A stretch of DNA of 64,000 nucleotides from Enterobacteriaceae bacterium RIT714 (GCA_009668015.1 WJYB01000004.1:124001-188000), one strand, 5' to 3'. Shown: positions 28,229 through 42,442, counted from the stretch's first letter. Translations and numbers: made by a program. The notes: a model not told the origin generated them from the letters alone.

Positions 28229-28699
28229 GTGCGCTGGATACCTTTTATTGCCATTTTTCTCTATGTTTACATTGAGATTTCTATTTTTATCCAGGTCGCC
28301 CACGTGCTGGGCGTCCTGCTGACACTGATTCTGGTGATATTCACGTCAGTGATTGGTATGTCACTGGTGCGCAATCAGGGTTTCAAAAACTTCCTGTTAA
28401 TGCAGCAAAAGATGGCGGCGGGGGAAAGTCCGGCGGCCGAAATGATCAAAAGCGTGTCCCTGATTCTTGCGGGCCTGCTGCTGATTCTGCCGGGGTTCTT
28501 CACCGACTTCCTTGGCCTGTTACTGCTGTTGCCACCGGTGCAAAAACTTCTGACGATGAGACTGCTGCCGCATCTGCGCTTTAACCGTATGCCGGGCGGC
28601 GGGTTCAGCGCCGGTCCGGGCAATGGCGAGACCTTCGACGGGGAATACCAGCGCAAGGACGACCAGCGCGACCGTCTCGATCATAAAGACGATAAATAA
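28229..28699 (+). CDS. fxsA: Inner-membrane protein FxsA
   Basis: FxsA is a small membrane protein. When overproduced in E. coli it eases the exclusion of phage T7 by the F plasmid. I take a GTG start at 28229 (VRWIPFIAIFLYVYIEISIF), which matches the E. coli start and follows AGGAGA. The open frame runs upstream to 28142 without a signal. The 156-residue product has about three to four membrane segments (IQVAHVLGVLLTLILVIF, LILAGLLLILPGFFTDFLG) and a hydrophilic C-terminus ending in a charged stretch. Confidence 0.93.
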   Translation: MRWIPFIAIFLYVYIEISIFIQVAHVLGVLLTLILVIFTSVIGMSLVRNQGFKNFLLMQQKMAAGESPAAEMIKSVSLILAGLLLILPGFFTDFLGLLLLLPPVQKLLTMRLLPHLRFNRMPGGGFSAGPGNGETFDGEYQRKDDQRDRLDHKDDK

Positions 28700-28703
28700 T
28701 GTG

Positions 28704-28730
28704 AAAACGCCCGGCATCGCCGGGCGTTTT
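28704..28730. terminator. Bidirectional terminator between fxsA and yjeH
   Basis: A 12-pair stem (AAAACGCCCGGC / GCCGGGCGTTTT, loop ATC) carries A and T runs on its two arms. It can serve both converging genes. Confidence 0.9.
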
Positions 28731-28731
28731 G

Positions 28732-30445
<1,714 letters not shown>

Positions 30446-30472
30446 TCCGCGGACGACACTGAACGAATTTGA

Positions 30473-32128
<1,656 letters not shown>

Positions 32129-32190
32129 TTGCCCTGCGCCCGGCATCTTTCTGAAACCAGAATGATTTGGGCGCATCCATCGCAGAATTG

Positions 32191-32229
32191 AAAAACCCCC
32201 AGGCAGAAATGTCTGGGGGTTTTTCTTTT
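32191..32229 (+). terminator. Terminator of groESL
   Basis: A stem AAAAACCCCCAG / CTGGGGGTTTTT with a ten-base loop is followed by TTCTTTT. Confidence 0.92.
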
Positions 32230-32298
32230 GGTCATCTTTTTAGTATAAGGTTTACACACGGACAAACATTGTCCAGCTTATTGAAAACGAGGAATAAC

Positions 32299-32652
32299 AT
32301 GCGCGTAAAAGTCTGTGCAGGGATCGTAGGGGCAGCGTTGCTGCTGGCGGGTTGTAGCTCCAGTAACGAACTGTCCGCTGGTGGTCAGAGCGTTCGCTTT
32401 GTGGAAGATAAGCCGGGTAGTGAGTGTCAGCTGTTAGGCACGGCCAGCGGTGAGCAGAGCAACTGGATGTCGGGTCAGCACGGTGACGAAGGCGGTTCAA
32501 TGCGCGGTGCAGCGAATGCGCTGCGCAACCAGGCGGCGGCGATGGGAGGCAACGTCATTTATGGTGTCAGCAGCCCAACGCAAGGCATTCTGTCGAGCTT
32601 TGTGCCGACCGCCAGCAAAATGAACGGTCAGGTTTATAAGTGCCCGAACTGA
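32299..32652 (+). CDS. yjeI: Lipoprotein YjeI (DUF4156)
   Basis: This 117-residue lipoprotein has lipobox LLAGC (Cys19) followed by Ser, which favours the outer membrane. It equals E. coli YjeI in length and most residues (GSMRGAANALRNQAAAMGGNVIYG). The start at 32299 follows ACGAGGAA; the longer open frame upstream runs through the groEL terminator and is rejected. Its function is unknown. Confidence 0.92.
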   Translation: MRVKVCAGIVGAALLLAGCSSSNELSAGGQSVRFVEDKPGSECQLLGTASGEQSNWMSGQHGDEGGSMRGAANALRNQAAAMGGNVIYGVSSPTQGILSSFVPTASKMNGQVYKCPN

Positions 32653-32716
32653 GTTAAGTGCGGGCGGATGCCCTCACTCCGGCCCTCTCCGGCAGGGAAA
32701 GGGAGCAAACGCTACA

Positions 32717-32742
32717 AACGGCAACGGGCGTTGCCGTTCTGT
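32717..32742. terminator. Terminator between yjeI and epmB
   Basis: A ten-pair stem (AACGGCAACG / CGTTGCCGTT) is followed by CTGTTTT on the plus strand, between the two converging genes. Confidence 0.8.
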
Positions 32743-32764
32743 TTTGACCTTACGCCACCGGCTT

Positions 32765-33793
32765 TTACGACTGGCGTAACTGTAAATCCAGCGGTGTCTT
32801 GCTCGGCTCTCCGCCAATTTCTCGTGCCAGTTTCGGCACCATATAGCCCGATACCAGCGTCAACAGCTCACGCATGATCTGCCGCGCCTCTTCGTCACTC
32901 ACCATGAAATGCGCCGCACCCTGAACGCGGTCCAGCACGTGCAGGTAATAGGGCATCACACCGGCATCAAACAGGGCGTTGCTCAGATCGGCAAGGGTAA
33001 GGGCATTATCGTTGACTCCGCGCAGGAGCACGCTCTGGTTGAGCAATGTCACCCCCACCAGACGCAGACGCGTCATCGCAGTGCGGAACGCCTCATCAAT
33101 CTCTCTGGCGTGATTGATGTGATTCACCAGCAGGATTTGCAGTCGAGACTGTTCGAAACGGGAAACCAGCGTATCGGTGATACGCGCCGGAATCACAATG
33201 GGTAAACGGCTGTGGATACGTAACCGTTTGATGTGAGGAATCGCTTCCAGCTGCGAGAGAAGCCAGTCCAGCTCATGATCTTTCGCCATCAGCGGATCGC
33301 CGCCAGAGAAAATAATCTCATCCAGCTCCGGATGGGCCGCAATATAGTCCAGTGCGACCTGCCAGTTGCGCTTATTGCCCTGATTTTCGGCATACGGGAA
33401 GTGGCGACGGAAGCAATAACGGCAATTTACCGCGCAACCCCCTTTCACCAGCAGCAGCGCGCGATTACGGTATTTATGCAGCAGCCCCGGCACTACGCTG
33501 TTCTGTTCTTCCAGCGGATCGGTGCTAAAACCCGGTGCTGTCACGAACTCATCCTGTGAAGTAAGTACCTGTTTCAGCAATGGATCGTCGGGGTTTCCTT
33601 TCTCCATACGCGCGACAAAAGCGCGTGGAACGCGTAGCGCAAAGAGACGCTTAGCCTCGCGGCCAGCAAGCAAATTTTCATCAGAGTCTATATTCAACAG
33701 ACGCAGCAGTTCATCAGGACTGGTGATTACATCGGCAAGTTGCGATAACCAATCTTCTCTGGACGGGGTATTTAGGGTTACAATATGCGCCAT
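32765..33793 (-). CDS. epmB: EF-P-specific lysine 2,3-aminomutase EpmB
   Basis: EpmB turns L-alpha-lysine into (R)-beta-lysine, which EpmA then attaches to elongation factor P. The 342-residue radical-SAM enzyme has its cluster motif [11 protein letters not shown] near residue 120, followed by [14 protein letters not shown] pyridoxal-phosphate site lies in the C-terminal part. It is divergent from efp, only 40 bases apart, so enzyme and substrate genes share one promoter region. epmA lies 7.7 kb away in the same window. Confidence 0.96.
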   Translation of the reverse strand: MAHIVTLNTPSREDWLSQLADVITSPDELLRLLNIDSDENLLAGREAKRLFALRVPRAFVARMEKGNPDDPLLKQVLTSQDEFVTAPGFSTDPLEEQNSVVPGLLHKYRNRALLLVKGGCAVNCRYCFRRHFPYAENQGNKRNWQVALDYIAAHPELDEIIFSGGDPLMAKDHELDWLLSQLEAIPHIKRLRIHSRLPIVIPARITDTLVSRFEQSRLQILLVNHINHAREIDEAFRTAMTRLRLVGVTLLNQSVLLRGVNDNALTLADLSNALFDAGVMPYYLHVLDRVQGAAHFMVSDEEARQIMRELLTLVSGYMVPKLAREIGGEPSKTPLDLQLRQS

Positions 33794-33833
33794 TTTGTGG
33801 CTTAGCTACCAGTTAACAATTTTAGAGGGCCTT

Positions 33834-34400
33834 ATGGCGACTTACTATAGCAACGATTTTCGTGCTGGTCTTAAAATCATGATGGACGGCGAACCGTACG
33901 CGGTTGAAGCCAGCGAATTCGTTAAACCCGGCAAAGGCCAGGCGTTTGCGCGCGTTAAGCTGCGTCGCCTGCTGACCGGCACCCGCGTTGAGAAGACGTT
34001 CAAATCTACCGACTCCGCCGAAGGCGCAGACGTTGTCGATATGAACCTGACCTTCCTGTACAACGATGGTGAATTCTATCACTTCATGAACAACGAGACT
34101 TTCGAGCAGCTGGCTGCCGATGAGAAAGCCGTTGGTGATAACGCGAAATGGCTGCTGGATCAGGCTGAATGTATCGTTACCCTGTGGAACGGTCAGCCTA
34201 TCTCTGTGACCCCGCCAAACTTCGTAGAACTGGAAATCATCGAAACGGATCCAGGTCTGAAAGGTGATACTGCAGGTACTGGCGGCAAACCGGCTACCCT
34301 GTCTACTGGCGCAGTGGTTAAAGTTCCATTGTTTGTCCAGATTGGCGAAGTCATCAAAGTGGATACGCGTTCTGGCGAATACGTGTCCCGCGTGAAGTAA
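33834..34400 (+). CDS. efp: Translation elongation factor P
   Basis: EF-P rescues ribosomes stalled at polyproline stretches. The 188-residue, three-domain protein carries the modification site Lys34 in the loop KPGKGQ, the residue that receives beta-lysine. The start at 33834 gives the normal N-terminus (MATYYSNDF). A longer open frame running in from epmB is spurious. It is divergently arranged with epmB. Confidence 0.98.
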   Translation: MATYYSNDFRAGLKIMMDGEPYAVEASEFVKPGKGQAFARVKLRRLLTGTRVEKTFKSTDSAEGADVVDMNLTFLYNDGEFYHFMNNETFEQLAADEKAVGDNAKWLLDQAECIVTLWNGQPISVTPPNFVELEIIETDPGLKGDTAGTGGKPATLSTGAVVKVPLFVQIGEVIKVDTRSGEYVSRVK

Positions 34401-34455
34401 TTCATGTAAATGACACTGGCGCAGCGTTTGCTGCGCCTGATTGATTCAGGCAGGG

Positions 34456-34590
34456 ATGATGAACCGTACCGTTAAAATTCTGCTGTTGCTGGCCCTTTCT
34501 GGCGCGTTCCTTTCCGGTTGTGACACCGCTCGTGGCGTAGGCGAAGATATTCAAGACCTGGGTCATATCATTTCACACGCGGCCAGTTAA
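34456..34590 (+). CDS. ecnA: Entericidin A (small lipoprotein)
   Basis: Entericidins A and B are small cell-envelope lipoproteins; in E. coli EcnA counteracts the lytic effect of EcnB. This 44-residue product begins MMNRTVKI and has lipobox LSGC (Cys22) and the shared TARGVGEDI segment. The residue after Cys22 is Asp, a signal that normally keeps lipoproteins in the inner membrane; E. coli EcnA has Asn there as I recall. A second ATG at 34459 is an alternative start. Confidence 0.92.
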   Translation: MMNRTVKILLLLALSGAFLSGCDTARGVGEDIQDLGHIISHAAS

Positions 34591-34659
34591 AAGCGTCTAT
34601 TTTTCCTAAAAATCCTTCCTTTTCCGTCAATCGCTCGGATCTTGTCTATCCTTAAGTGG

Positions 34660-34666
34660 CTATACA
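34660..34666 (+). promoter_or_regulatory. Possible stationary-phase -10 element of ecnB
   Basis: CTATACA lies 31 bases before the ecnB start and fits the extended -10 pattern preferred by sigma-S. E. coli ecnB is known to be sigma-S dependent. No good -35 box is visible, which is common for such promoters. Confidence 0.5.
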
Positions 34667-34697
34667 CAAATAACATTGGCTATAAAAGGAAGATATT

Positions 34698-34844
34698 ATG
34701 GTTAAGAAAACAATTGCAGCGATCTTTTCTGTTCTGGTGCTTTCTTCAGTATTAACCGCATGCAATACCACGCGCGGCGTAGGTGAAGATATCTCGACCG
34801 GCGGTAGCGCTATTTCGGGTGCAGCGACGAAAGCACAGAACTAA
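34698..34844 (+). CDS. ecnB: Entericidin B (bacteriolytic lipoprotein)
   Basis: EcnB is the membrane-active partner of the entericidin pair, induced in stationary phase in E. coli. The 48-residue product begins [17 protein letters not shown] and carries lipobox LTAC (Cys22), then [11 protein letters not shown], nearly identical to E. coli EcnB. AAAAGGAAGA precedes the ATG. It has its own promoter region, separate from ecnA. Confidence 0.95.
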   Translation: MVKKTIAAIFSVLVLSSVLTACNTTRGVGEDISTGGSAISGAATKAQN

Positions 34845-34858
34845 CGTAGCTTTGCCTG

Positions 34859-34892
34859 GACGGTACGGAACGGGATGTATCGCCGTACCGTC
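34859..34892. terminator. Possible terminator between ecnB and the LuxR-type gene
   Basis: A ten-pair inverted repeat (GACGGTACGG / CCGTACCGTC) separates the two converging genes and touches the LuxR-type stop codon. It has no clear T-run, so function is uncertain. Confidence 0.4.
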
Positions 34893-35529
34893 AACTTTCC
34901 GCTTCCTGAAGAGACAAAAACGGTGAGAAACGGGTATCCATATGCAGTTTCATCCGAATATTCCGTTTATAGGTATACACCGTCTTACTGTTAATACTGA
35001 GCTTTCCGGCGATAACCTGATTGCTGGCTCCATCCATCCAGAGCGTTAATACTTTTTCTTCCTGCCGGGTCAAAAGAGGTGTCGCAACCTGCGGTATTTC
35101 ATAGCTGGCGCAGGTACTCAATGCGTCATTAATGACCGTGGCCAGCCCTTCAAGCGTGGTGCTTTTAGATAACGAAGCCCACAGCGGATACTGTTTTATC
35201 GAGTTTGCTTTATCGACAACTTCCCCTGACTGCAACAAAATAAACGGTAGCGTCTCACTGGCAATAAGCAGTGAGGAGAGCTGCTGGATATCATTCATAT
35301 CCTGCATAAAGCTGTTTAAATCAGCGATCACCAGCGTCGGTTTCCAGTGCAGGATATGTTCCCTGGCAAGGAAAAGGTTGTTCAGTCCGGTCACCATGAA
35401 TGTGCCGGGGAACAGACCGGAATGATTGAGCCATGCTTCAAACCCGGTACGGGTGAAGTGACAACGGTCAATCAAGAGAATTTTAAACATGTTGTTTTCG
35501 CAGTAGGCAAAGGGTTGGCTTGCTGCCAT
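34891..35529 (-). CDS. ecnR: LuxR-type regulator beside the entericidins
   Basis: This is a probable transcription factor with a receiver-like N-terminal half (MFKILLIDRCHFTRTGFEAWL) and a C-terminal LuxR helix-turn-helix (LTRQEEKVLTLWMDGASNQVIAGKLSINSKTVYTYKRNI). The phospho-acceptor region is degenerate, so it is probably not a standard response regulator. I take ATG 35529, which has GGAG nine bases upstream. Starts at 35490 (MFKI) and 35589 are possible. A gene of this kind, called ecnR, has been described at the entericidin locus of Citrobacter and Enterobacter relatives; E. coli K-12 lacks it. The symbol is from memory and position. Confidence 0.7.
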   Translation of the reverse strand: MAASQPFAYCENNMFKILLIDRCHFTRTGFEAWLNHSGLFPGTFMVTGLNNLFLAREHILHWKPTLVIADLNSFMQDMNDIQQLSSLLIASETLPFILLQSGEVVDKANSIKQYPLWASLSKSTTLEGLATVINDALSTCASYEIPQVATPLLTRQEEKVLTLWMDGASNQVIAGKLSINSKTVYTYKRNIRMKLHMDTRFSPFLSLQEAES

Positions 35530-35676
35530 CAGAAAGCACTCCATCATAGGGAAGTCCGATGAGTGATAAATGACTGAACTACGTTGCATACTGAGGCTAT
35601 TTCAGCCTTTTACCTGCATTTCGCAAATGGATTGAAAAAAATTCTCTTTCTGAGCAAAATATGTGACTCACTCTGC

Positions 35677-35721
35677 CTTGCGGGACGACCCGTAAGCGCT
35701 TCGACCAGCGGGGACGGCCCC
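35677..35721 (+). promoter_or_regulatory. Guanidine-II riboswitch (mini-ykkC) before sugE
   Basis: Two short hairpins with the defining ACGR loops are present. The first is CTTGCGGG-ACGA-CCCGTAAG (35677-35696). The second is GGGG-ACGG-CCCC (35710-35721). They are joined by a 13-base linker and end about 13 bases before the ribosome binding site of the exporter gene. This RNA senses guanidinium and switches on its exporter. Confidence 0.93.
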
Positions 35722-35750
35722 AGACTTTTATTTAAGTTAAGGAGCCTGAT

Positions 35751-36068
35751 ATGTCCTGGATAATTCTTCTGATTGCCGGTTTGCTGGAAGTGGTGTGGGC
35801 CATTGGCCTGAAATATACCCATGGTTTCACCCGACTAACCCCCAGTATCATTACCGTAACCGCCATGATTGTCAGTATTGCGTTGCTCTCCTGGGCGATG
35901 CGAACGCTGCCAGTCGGGACGGCCTATGCGGTCTGGACGGGAATTGGCGCAGTGGGTGCTGCCATTACCGGCATTTTGCTGCTGGGAGAATCCGCGAGCC
36001 CGGCGCGTATTGCCAGCCTCGCGTTAATTGTGGCGGGAATCATCGGCTTGAAACTCAGCACTCATTAA
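35751..36068 (+). CDS. sugE: Guanidinium exporter SugE/Gdx
   Basis: This small multidrug resistance family protein exports guanidinium in exchange for protons. The 105-residue protein has four membrane segments and the essential Glu13 ([13 protein letters not shown]) and belongs to the Gdx subgroup. The upstream guanidine-II riboswitch confirms the substrate class. AAGGAG precedes the ATG. It converges with blc and the two stop codons overlap. Confidence 0.96.
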   Translation: MSWIILLIAGLLEVVWAIGLKYTHGFTRLTPSIITVTAMIVSIALLSWAMRTLPVGTAYAVWTGIGAVGAAITGILLLGESASPARIASLALIVAGIIGLKLSTH

Positions 36069-36595
36069 TGGGGCTGTTCAATCCAGATTAATTTCGATAC
36101 ATCAAACCCTTGCCGGGTCGCGACATCCAGCATTTGCTGCTTCATTTCGTCTGAAATGGTCGGCGTGCGTGAGAGGATCCACAGATAGTCGCGATTCGGC
36201 CCACAGACCAGCGCATGGCGATACTCTTTGTCCAGCGCTATCACGTTGTAACCCCCGTAGAATGGGCCGAAGAACGACACTTTTAGCGCGGCTCTGTCTG
36301 GATCGCCGGTAAAGTATGCTTTGCCGATCGACTGCTGCCACATTCCGCGTTCAGGATTGTATCCCCGATTAATGACCTGAATCCCACCGTCATCCATTGT
36401 GCTGTAAGTGGCGGTAACGCGCTGTAAACCTCGTTCAAAGCGATGATCCAGGCGCGCGATTTCGTACCAGGTACCGAGATAACGCTGTGCATCGAAATTG
36501 TTTACGACGGTAACGCCATTTGGCGGGGTAGGGGAACTGCAGGCAACAACTAAAAACGCGGCTGTCACCGCGGCGATAACAGGCAAAATGCGCAT
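36065..36595 (-). CDS. blc: Outer-membrane lipocalin Blc
   Basis: Blc is a bacterial lipocalin that binds lipids such as lysophospholipids and helps maintain the outer membrane. The 176-residue lipoprotein has lipobox VVAC (Cys19), the lipocalin motif [18 protein letters not shown] and the second conserved region [15 protein letters not shown]. It sits next to ampC on the same strand, in the same order as E. coli sugE-blc-ampC. Confidence 0.96.
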   Translation of the reverse strand: MRILPVIAAVTAAFLVVACSSPTPPNGVTVVNNFDAQRYLGTWYEIARLDHRFERGLQRVTATYSTMDDGGIQVINRGYNPERGMWQQSIGKAYFTGDPDRAALKVSFFGPFYGGYNVIALDKEYRHALVCGPNRDYLWILSRTPTISDEMKQQMLDVATRQGFDVSKLIWIEQPH

Positions 36596-36659
36596 AGAGA
36601 TTTCCTTGCTGTTTTTTTGTTAAGTGTAGATGACAGCAAGGAAAATGAGGATAAAAACG

Positions 36660-37862
<1,203 letters not shown>

Positions 37863-38222
37863 TCAAATCGTGACGATAGCAACCAGGGTAACCACCGTCA
37901 GAATGGTGGCCAGACCGTAAAACACCCATTTCCCGTTAGGGACGTGAATTTTCAGATCATGCATCGCGTGATGAATACGATGCAGGCCCAGCCACAGTGG
38001 CAGAACAATCATCAGGAAGATAAATACGCGGCCGATAAAGCTACTCGCAAAGGCGAGCACGCGATCGTAGTCCAGCGCATCACCGGGAAACAGCCCCAGC
38101 GGCAGGAGAATGCCGACAAGCAGGATAATGACGGGCGCGATGATAGCGCTCCACATCCCGCCCGCACCGAACAGTCCCCAGAATACCGGTTCGTCAGAAC
38201 GCTTTGGATTTGGATTAATCAC
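37863..38222 (-). CDS. frdD: Fumarate reductase membrane anchor FrdD
   Basis: FrdD, with FrdC, anchors the FrdAB dimer to the inner membrane and binds menaquinone. The 119-residue protein has three membrane segments and matches E. coli FrdD in length ([34 protein letters not shown]). It lies 10 bases after frdC. Its last codons contain the ampC promoter. Confidence 0.96.
   Translation of the reverse strand: MINPNPKRSDEPVFWGLFGAGGMWSAIIAPVIILLVGILLPLGLFPGDALDYDRVLAFASSFIGRVFIFLMIVLPLWLGLHRIHHAMHDLKIHVPNGKWVFYGLATILTVVTLVAIVTI
37867..37894 (-). promoter_or_regulatory. Weak ampC promoter within the end of frdD
   Basis: Aligned by eye with the E. coli ampC promoter, the -35 reads TGGTTA (37889-37894) and the -10 reads CACGAT (37867-37872) with a 16-base spacer. 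E. coli has TTGTCA and TACAAT with the same spacing. Both elements are poorer here, so basal transcription should be low. Confidence 0.65.
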
Positions 38223-38232
38223 TCGGGCCTCC

Positions 38233-38628
38233 TTACCAGAACAATGCGATAAACAGAACGACCACAGTCACCACCGCAGTCACCGCCCAAAGCCCCTTGA
38301 TGACTGGCTCGGGTCCCATTTTTTCGCCTTTAACGATAATATTCGCGGCCTTAGGCGCCAGCTCAAACCAGGTTTTGGTATGCAACAGCGCGGCGGCAAG
38401 CACGATAATATTCAGAATGACCACAATCGGATTTTGCAGGAAGCCCACAAAACTGGTCCAGGTTTCCGGGCCGTGCTTCAGCGCGAAAAGACCGTACATC
38501 AGCTCCAGGCTAAACCAGACTGCGGGAACCGCCGTGCCTTCACGCAGCATATAGAAGCGATAAAACGGCAGTTTCTTCCACCAGGTGGACGGCATTGGCC
38601 GCACGTAGGCTTTGCGTTTAGTCGTCAT
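38233..38628 (-). CDS. frdC: Fumarate reductase membrane anchor FrdC
   Basis: This is the second quinone-binding anchor subunit. From the ATG at 38628 it is 131 residues, as in E. coli ([12 protein letters not shown]). An ATG one codon upstream is less likely because AAGGAG is spaced for the second. Three membrane segments and the conserved [18 protein letters not shown] are present. It lies 10 bases after frdB. Confidence 0.96.
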   Translation of the reverse strand: MTTKRKAYVRPMPSTWWKKLPFYRFYMLREGTAVPAVWFSLELMYGLFALKHGPETWTSFVGFLQNPIVVILNIIVLAAALLHTKTWFELAPKAANIIVKGEKMGPEPVIKGLWAVTAVVTVVVLFIALFW

Positions 38629-38638
38629 CATGCACTCC

Positions 38639-39373
38639 TTAGCGTGGTTTCAGGGTAGCGATAAGAAAGTCTTTCGAGCTTTCCACTTTCCCCTGCTGGA
38701 TAGCGGCGGCCGGATCGACATGCTTCGGACACACTTCGGAGCAATAACCCACGAAGGTGCAACTCCACACGCCGTTCTGGCTGTTCAGCTGCGCCATACG
38801 TTCTTTTTTACCGTGGTCGCGGCTGTCTTCGTTATAGCGATGCGCCAGGGTAATGGCGGCCGGACCGATGAACTCAGGGTTCAGACCAAACTGCGGGCAG
38901 GCGGCGTAGCAAAGACCACAGTTGATGCAGCCGGAGAACTGATGATATTTCGCCATCTGTGCCGGCGTCTGTGTGTTCGGTCCTTGATCGGGTGTACGCG
39001 GGTTGCCGATGATATACGGCTTAATCGCTTCCAGGCTTTCGATAAAGTGGGTCATATCGACCACCAGATCGCGCTCGATCGGGAAGTTACCCAGCGCCTC
39101 AACCTTAATGCCTTTTGTGTACTCGCGCAGGAAGGTTTTACAGGCCAGTTTCGGCACTTTGTTGACCATCATGCCGCAGGAACCACAGATCGCCATACGG
39201 CAAGACCAGCGGTAGCTCAGGTCCGGAGCCAGGTTGTCTTTGATATACCCGAGCGCATCCAGCAGCGAGGTTTGCTCATCATAAGGCACCTCGTAGAATA
39301 CGCTGTGCGGTGCGGCGTCCACTTCCGGGTTGTAGCGCACCACTTCAATTTTCAACGTCTGCATCTCAGCCAT
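38639..39373 (-). CDS. frdB: Fumarate reductase iron-sulfur subunit FrdB
   Basis: FrdB passes electrons from menaquinol to FrdA through [2Fe-2S], [4Fe-4S] and [3Fe-4S] clusters. The start at 39373 gives 244 residues, equal to E. coli. Cys58, Cys63, Cys66 and Cys78 form the first cluster site. [12 protein letters not shown] and [11 protein letters not shown] supply the other two. It overlaps the frdA stop by 8 bases. A longer upstream start within frdA is rejected. Confidence 0.97.
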   Translation of the reverse strand: MAEMQTLKIEVVRYNPEVDAAPHSVFYEVPYDEQTSLLDALGYIKDNLAPDLSYRWSCRMAICGSCGMMVNKVPKLACKTFLREYTKGIKVEALGNFPIERDLVVDMTHFIESLEAIKPYIIGNPRTPDQGPNTQTPAQMAKYHQFSGCINCGLCYAACPQFGLNPEFIGPAAITLAHRYNEDSRDHGKKERMAQLNSQNGVWSCTFVGYCSEVCPKHVDPAAAIQQGKVESSKDFLIATLKPR

Positions 39374-41156
39374 TCGCCTTCTCCTTCTTATCGGCTGCTT
39401 CCGCTTCTGCCCCATACACGCGTTTTGCTGGTGGCAGCGTAGTGATCTTCACGTCGCTGTAATCCAGACGCGTCGTTCCATCCGGGTCGCGATAAGCGAG
39501 GGTATGCTTGAGGAAGTTGACGTCATCACGCTCGGTGCAACCTTCGTCAAGACGCTGATGCGCACCGCGCGACTCTTTACGCGCCAGGGCTGAATGCGCC
39601 ATACATTCGGCTACGTTCAGGCCGTGGCCCAGCTCGATGGTATAAAGAAGATCGGTGTTGAACACGCTGGACGTATCGGTGACGCGTACCCGCTTGAAGC
39701 GCTCCTGCAGTTCCGCCAGCTTATCGACGGTTTTCTGCATCAGTTCCGGTGTACGGTAAATACCGCAACCCTCTTCCATGGAGAGACCCATTTCGTCGCG
39801 AATTTTTGCCCAGTTTTCGCTGCCTTCCTGGTTGACCAGCGCTTTCAGTCGTTTCTCAATATCACTCACCTGCGCATCCAGTGCGGCCCCATTGGCCTCA
39901 CCGACGGTGGCGGCACGTTCCATGGCTTGTTCACCCGCCATGCGGCCAAACACCACCAGTTCTGCCAGAGAGTTTGAACCCAGGCGATTTGCGCCATGCA
40001 GACCCACGGAAGAGCATTCGCCGACGGCAAACAGCCCTTTAATACGGGTTTCGCATCGCTGATCGGTTTCGATACCGCCCATGGTGTAGTGCGCGGTTGG
40101 GCGGACCGGAATCGGCTCTTTCACCGGATCGACGCCCACATAGGCTTTTGCCAGTTCACAGATGAACGGCAGACGTTCCAGCAATTTCTTCTCGCCCAGA
40201 TGGCGTAAGTCGAGCCAGACCACATCGCCACGCGGCGTGGAGACGGTGTTGCCTTTGCGCCACTCATGCCAGAACGCCTGGGATACTTTGTCACGCGGGC
40301 CCAGCTCCATATATTTGTTTTTCGGTTCGCCGAGTGGGGTTTCCGGACCCATGCCGTAATCCTGGAGATAGCGATAACCATCTTTATTCACCAGAATCCC
40401 GCCTTCGCCGCGGCACCCTTCCGTCATCAGAATGCCGGAACCGGGCAGGCCGGTAGGGTGGTACTGGACGAACTCCATATCGCGCAGCGGAACGCCGTGA
40501 CTGAGCGCCATCCCCATACCGTCACCGGTGACAATTCCGCCGTTGGTATTGTAGCGATAGACGCGACCCGCACCGCCGGTCGCCATCACGACCGCATTAG
40601 CGCGAATTTGCACCAGTGTGCCTTCCATCATATTCATCGCGACCAGACCGCGAGCCTGACCTTCATCGACCAGAATATCGAGGACAAAGTGTTCGTCGAA
40701 GCGTTGAATTTGAGGGAACTGGAGAGAGGTCTGGAACAGCGTGTGGAGCATGTGAAAACCGGTTTTGTCAGCGGCAAACCACGTGCGCTCGATTTTCATC
40801 CCACCAAAGCGACGCACATTCACGCTGCCATCAGGGCGACGACTCCACGGACAACCCCACTGTTCGAGTTGGGTCATTTCAGTTGGGCAATGATGGACGA
40901 AATAATCAACGACATCCTGTTCGCAAAGCCAGTCGCCACCCGCGACCGTGTCGTGGAAGTGATATTCGAAGCTGTCATGATCCTGTGCAACGGCGGCGGA
41001 CCCTCCTTCTGCGGCAACGGTGTGGCTGCGCATCGGATAGACTTTTGAAATCAGTGCGATTTTAGCGTTTGGATTAGCTTGTGCTGCGGCAATCGCAGCC
41101 CGTAATCCCGCACCGCCAGCACCTATAACGGCAAGATCGGCTTGAAAAGTTTGCAC
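39366..41156 (-). CDS. frdA: Fumarate reductase flavoprotein subunit FrdA
   Basis: FrdA reduces fumarate to succinate as the terminal step of anaerobic fumarate respiration. The 596-residue flavoprotein has the dinucleotide fold [12 protein letters not shown], covalent FAD attachment at His45 ([11 protein letters not shown]) and active-site segments such as [21 protein letters not shown]. It is the first gene of frdABCD, behind a promoter with an FNR-type half-site. Confidence 0.98.
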   Translation of the reverse strand: MQTFQADLAVIGAGGAGLRAAIAAAQANPNAKIALISKVYPMRSHTVAAEGGSAAVAQDHDSFEYHFHDTVAGGDWLCEQDVVDYFVHHCPTEMTQLEQWGCPWSRRPDGSVNVRRFGGMKIERTWFAADKTGFHMLHTLFQTSLQFPQIQRFDEHFVLDILVDEGQARGLVAMNMMEGTLVQIRANAVVMATGGAGRVYRYNTNGGIVTGDGMGMALSHGVPLRDMEFVQYHPTGLPGSGILMTEGCRGEGGILVNKDGYRYLQDYGMGPETPLGEPKNKYMELGPRDKVSQAFWHEWRKGNTVSTPRGDVVWLDLRHLGEKKLLERLPFICELAKAYVGVDPVKEPIPVRPTAHYTMGGIETDQRCETRIKGLFAVGECSSVGLHGANRLGSNSLAELVVFGRMAGEQAMERAATVGEANGAALDAQVSDIEKRLKALVNQEGSENWAKIRDEMGLSMEEGCGIYRTPELMQKTVDKLAELQERFKRVRVTDTSSVFNTDLLYTIELGHGLNVAECMAHSALARKESRGAHQRLDEGCTERDDVNFLKHTLAYRDPDGTTRLDYSDVKITTLPPAKRVYGAEAEAADKKEKANG

Positions 41157-41257
41157 GACATTCCTCCAGATTTTTGTTTTTTCGCAACGTGATAATCCAA
41201 CGGGTTTTCACTTGCCTTAAGGGCGGTTGCGAACGCGTTTCCACTGCTCCTTTATAG

Positions 41258-41306
41258 GTAAAACAGTATAACCGTATGGATGAGGGGGAAATTTGACGTG
41301 TTCGAT
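41258..41306 (-). promoter_or_regulatory. frdABCD promoter with FNR site
   Basis: On the minus strand TATACT (41265-41270) matches the E. coli frd -10. The sequence ATCGA-ACAC-GTCAA-ATTT (about 41291-41306) has the same good right half and poor left half as the E. coli FNR site, centred near -41. The rest of the 308-base gap to epmA shows no gene. Confidence 0.7.
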
Positions 41307-41464
41307 TTTTTTGCTGTTCTGTGCGGGGATTTATCATTGTGTTTGATGAACCGCGTCACGAAATCTGATGGGCTACTGAATCGAAAAATTTACTGCACAA
41401 AATTTGTCTCTCTCCCGGCTAACGAGTAGACTTCGTGCCCTTGTCTGAAACTGGAGAAATTCCC

Positions 41465-42442
41465 ATGAGCGAAACGGCCACCTGGCAGCCGAGCGCAACC
41501 ATCCCCAATCTGTTAAAACGTGCGGCAATTATGGCGGAAATCCGTCGTTTCTTTGCCGACCGTGGCGTACTGGAGGTGGAAACGCCGTGTATGAGCCAGG
41601 CGACGGTAACCGATATTCATCTGGTCCCGTTTGAAACCCGTTTTGTTGGTCCTGGTCACTCTCAGGGGATGAATCTGTACCTGATGACCAGCCCGGAATA
41701 TCACATGAAACGCCTGCTGGCGGCTGGCTGTGGACCGGTATATCAGCTGTGTCGCAGTTTCCGTAATGAAGAGATGGGGCGTCACCACAACCCGGAATTC
41801 ACCATGCTGGAGTGGTATCGTCCGCATTACGATATGTACCGCCTGATGAATGAGGTGGACGATCTGCTGCAACAGGTGCTGGAGTGCGCCGAAGCGGAAA
41901 CGCTCTCGTATCAGCAGGCCTTCCAGCGTCATCTGGAAATCGATCCGCTGTCAGCGGACAAAACGCAGCTGCGTGAAGTGGCAGCGAAGCTGGATCTGAG
42001 CAATGTTGCGGACAGCGAAAAAGATCGCGATACCTTACTGCAACTGCTGTTCACGTTTGGTGTCGAGCCGCAGATCGGTAAAGATCGTCCTACTTTTGTT
42101 TACCACTTCCCGGCAAGCCAGGCTTCGCTCGCGCAGATCAGTACTGAAGATCACCGTGTCGCTGAGCGTTTCGAGGTCTATTTCAAAGGTATTGAACTGG
42201 CGAATGGTTTCCACGAATTGACCGATGCCCGTGAACAGCAGCAGCGTTTCGAGCAGGATAACCGCAAGCGTACAGCGCGTGGCCTGCCGCAGCAGCCGAT
42301 TGATACGAATTTGCTCGAAGCATTAAAAGCCGGGCTGCCGGACTGCTCCGGCGTCGCACTCGGCGTGGACCGTCTGGTGATGCTGGCGCTGGGCGCTGAA
42401 CAGCTTGGCGACGTGATTGCCTTCACGGTGGATCGCGCCTGA
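41465..42442 (+). CDS. epmA: EF-P beta-lysyltransferase EpmA (PoxA/GenX)
   Basis: EpmA is a shortened lysyl-tRNA synthetase paralogue that attaches (R)-beta-lysine to Lys34 of EF-P. The start at 41465, preceded by CTGGAGA, gives 325 residues, equal to E. coli. Class II synthetase motifs are visible ([36 protein letters not shown]), and there is no tRNA-anticodon-binding domain. It is divergent from frdA. Its substrate gene efp and partner epmB lie about 7 kb to the left. Confidence 0.97.
   Translation: MSETATWQPSATIPNLLKRAAIMAEIRRFFADRGVLEVETPCMSQATVTDIHLVPFETRFVGPGHSQGMNLYLMTSPEYHMKRLLAAGCGPVYQLCRSFRNEEMGRHHNPEFTMLEWYRPHYDMYRLMNEVDDLLQQVLECAEAETLSYQQAFQRHLEIDPLSADKTQLREVAAKLDLSNVADSEKDRDTLLQLLFTFGVEPQIGKDRPTFVYHFPASQASLAQISTEDHRVAERFEVYFKGIELANGFHELTDAREQQQRFEQDNRKRTARGLPQQPIDTNLLEALKAGLPDCSGVALGVDRLVMLALGAEQLGDVIAFTVDRA

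Noticed and set aside
38612..39442. 276-codon plus-strand frame opposite frdB
   Set aside because: It is antisense to frdB along its whole length, and frdB is certain.
40266..41048. 260-codon plus-strand frame opposite frdA
   Set aside because: It is antisense to frdA with no independent signal.
41157..41464. Search for a small gene or riboswitch in the frdA-epmA gap
   Set aside because: Only promoter elements for frd and the epmA leader were seen.
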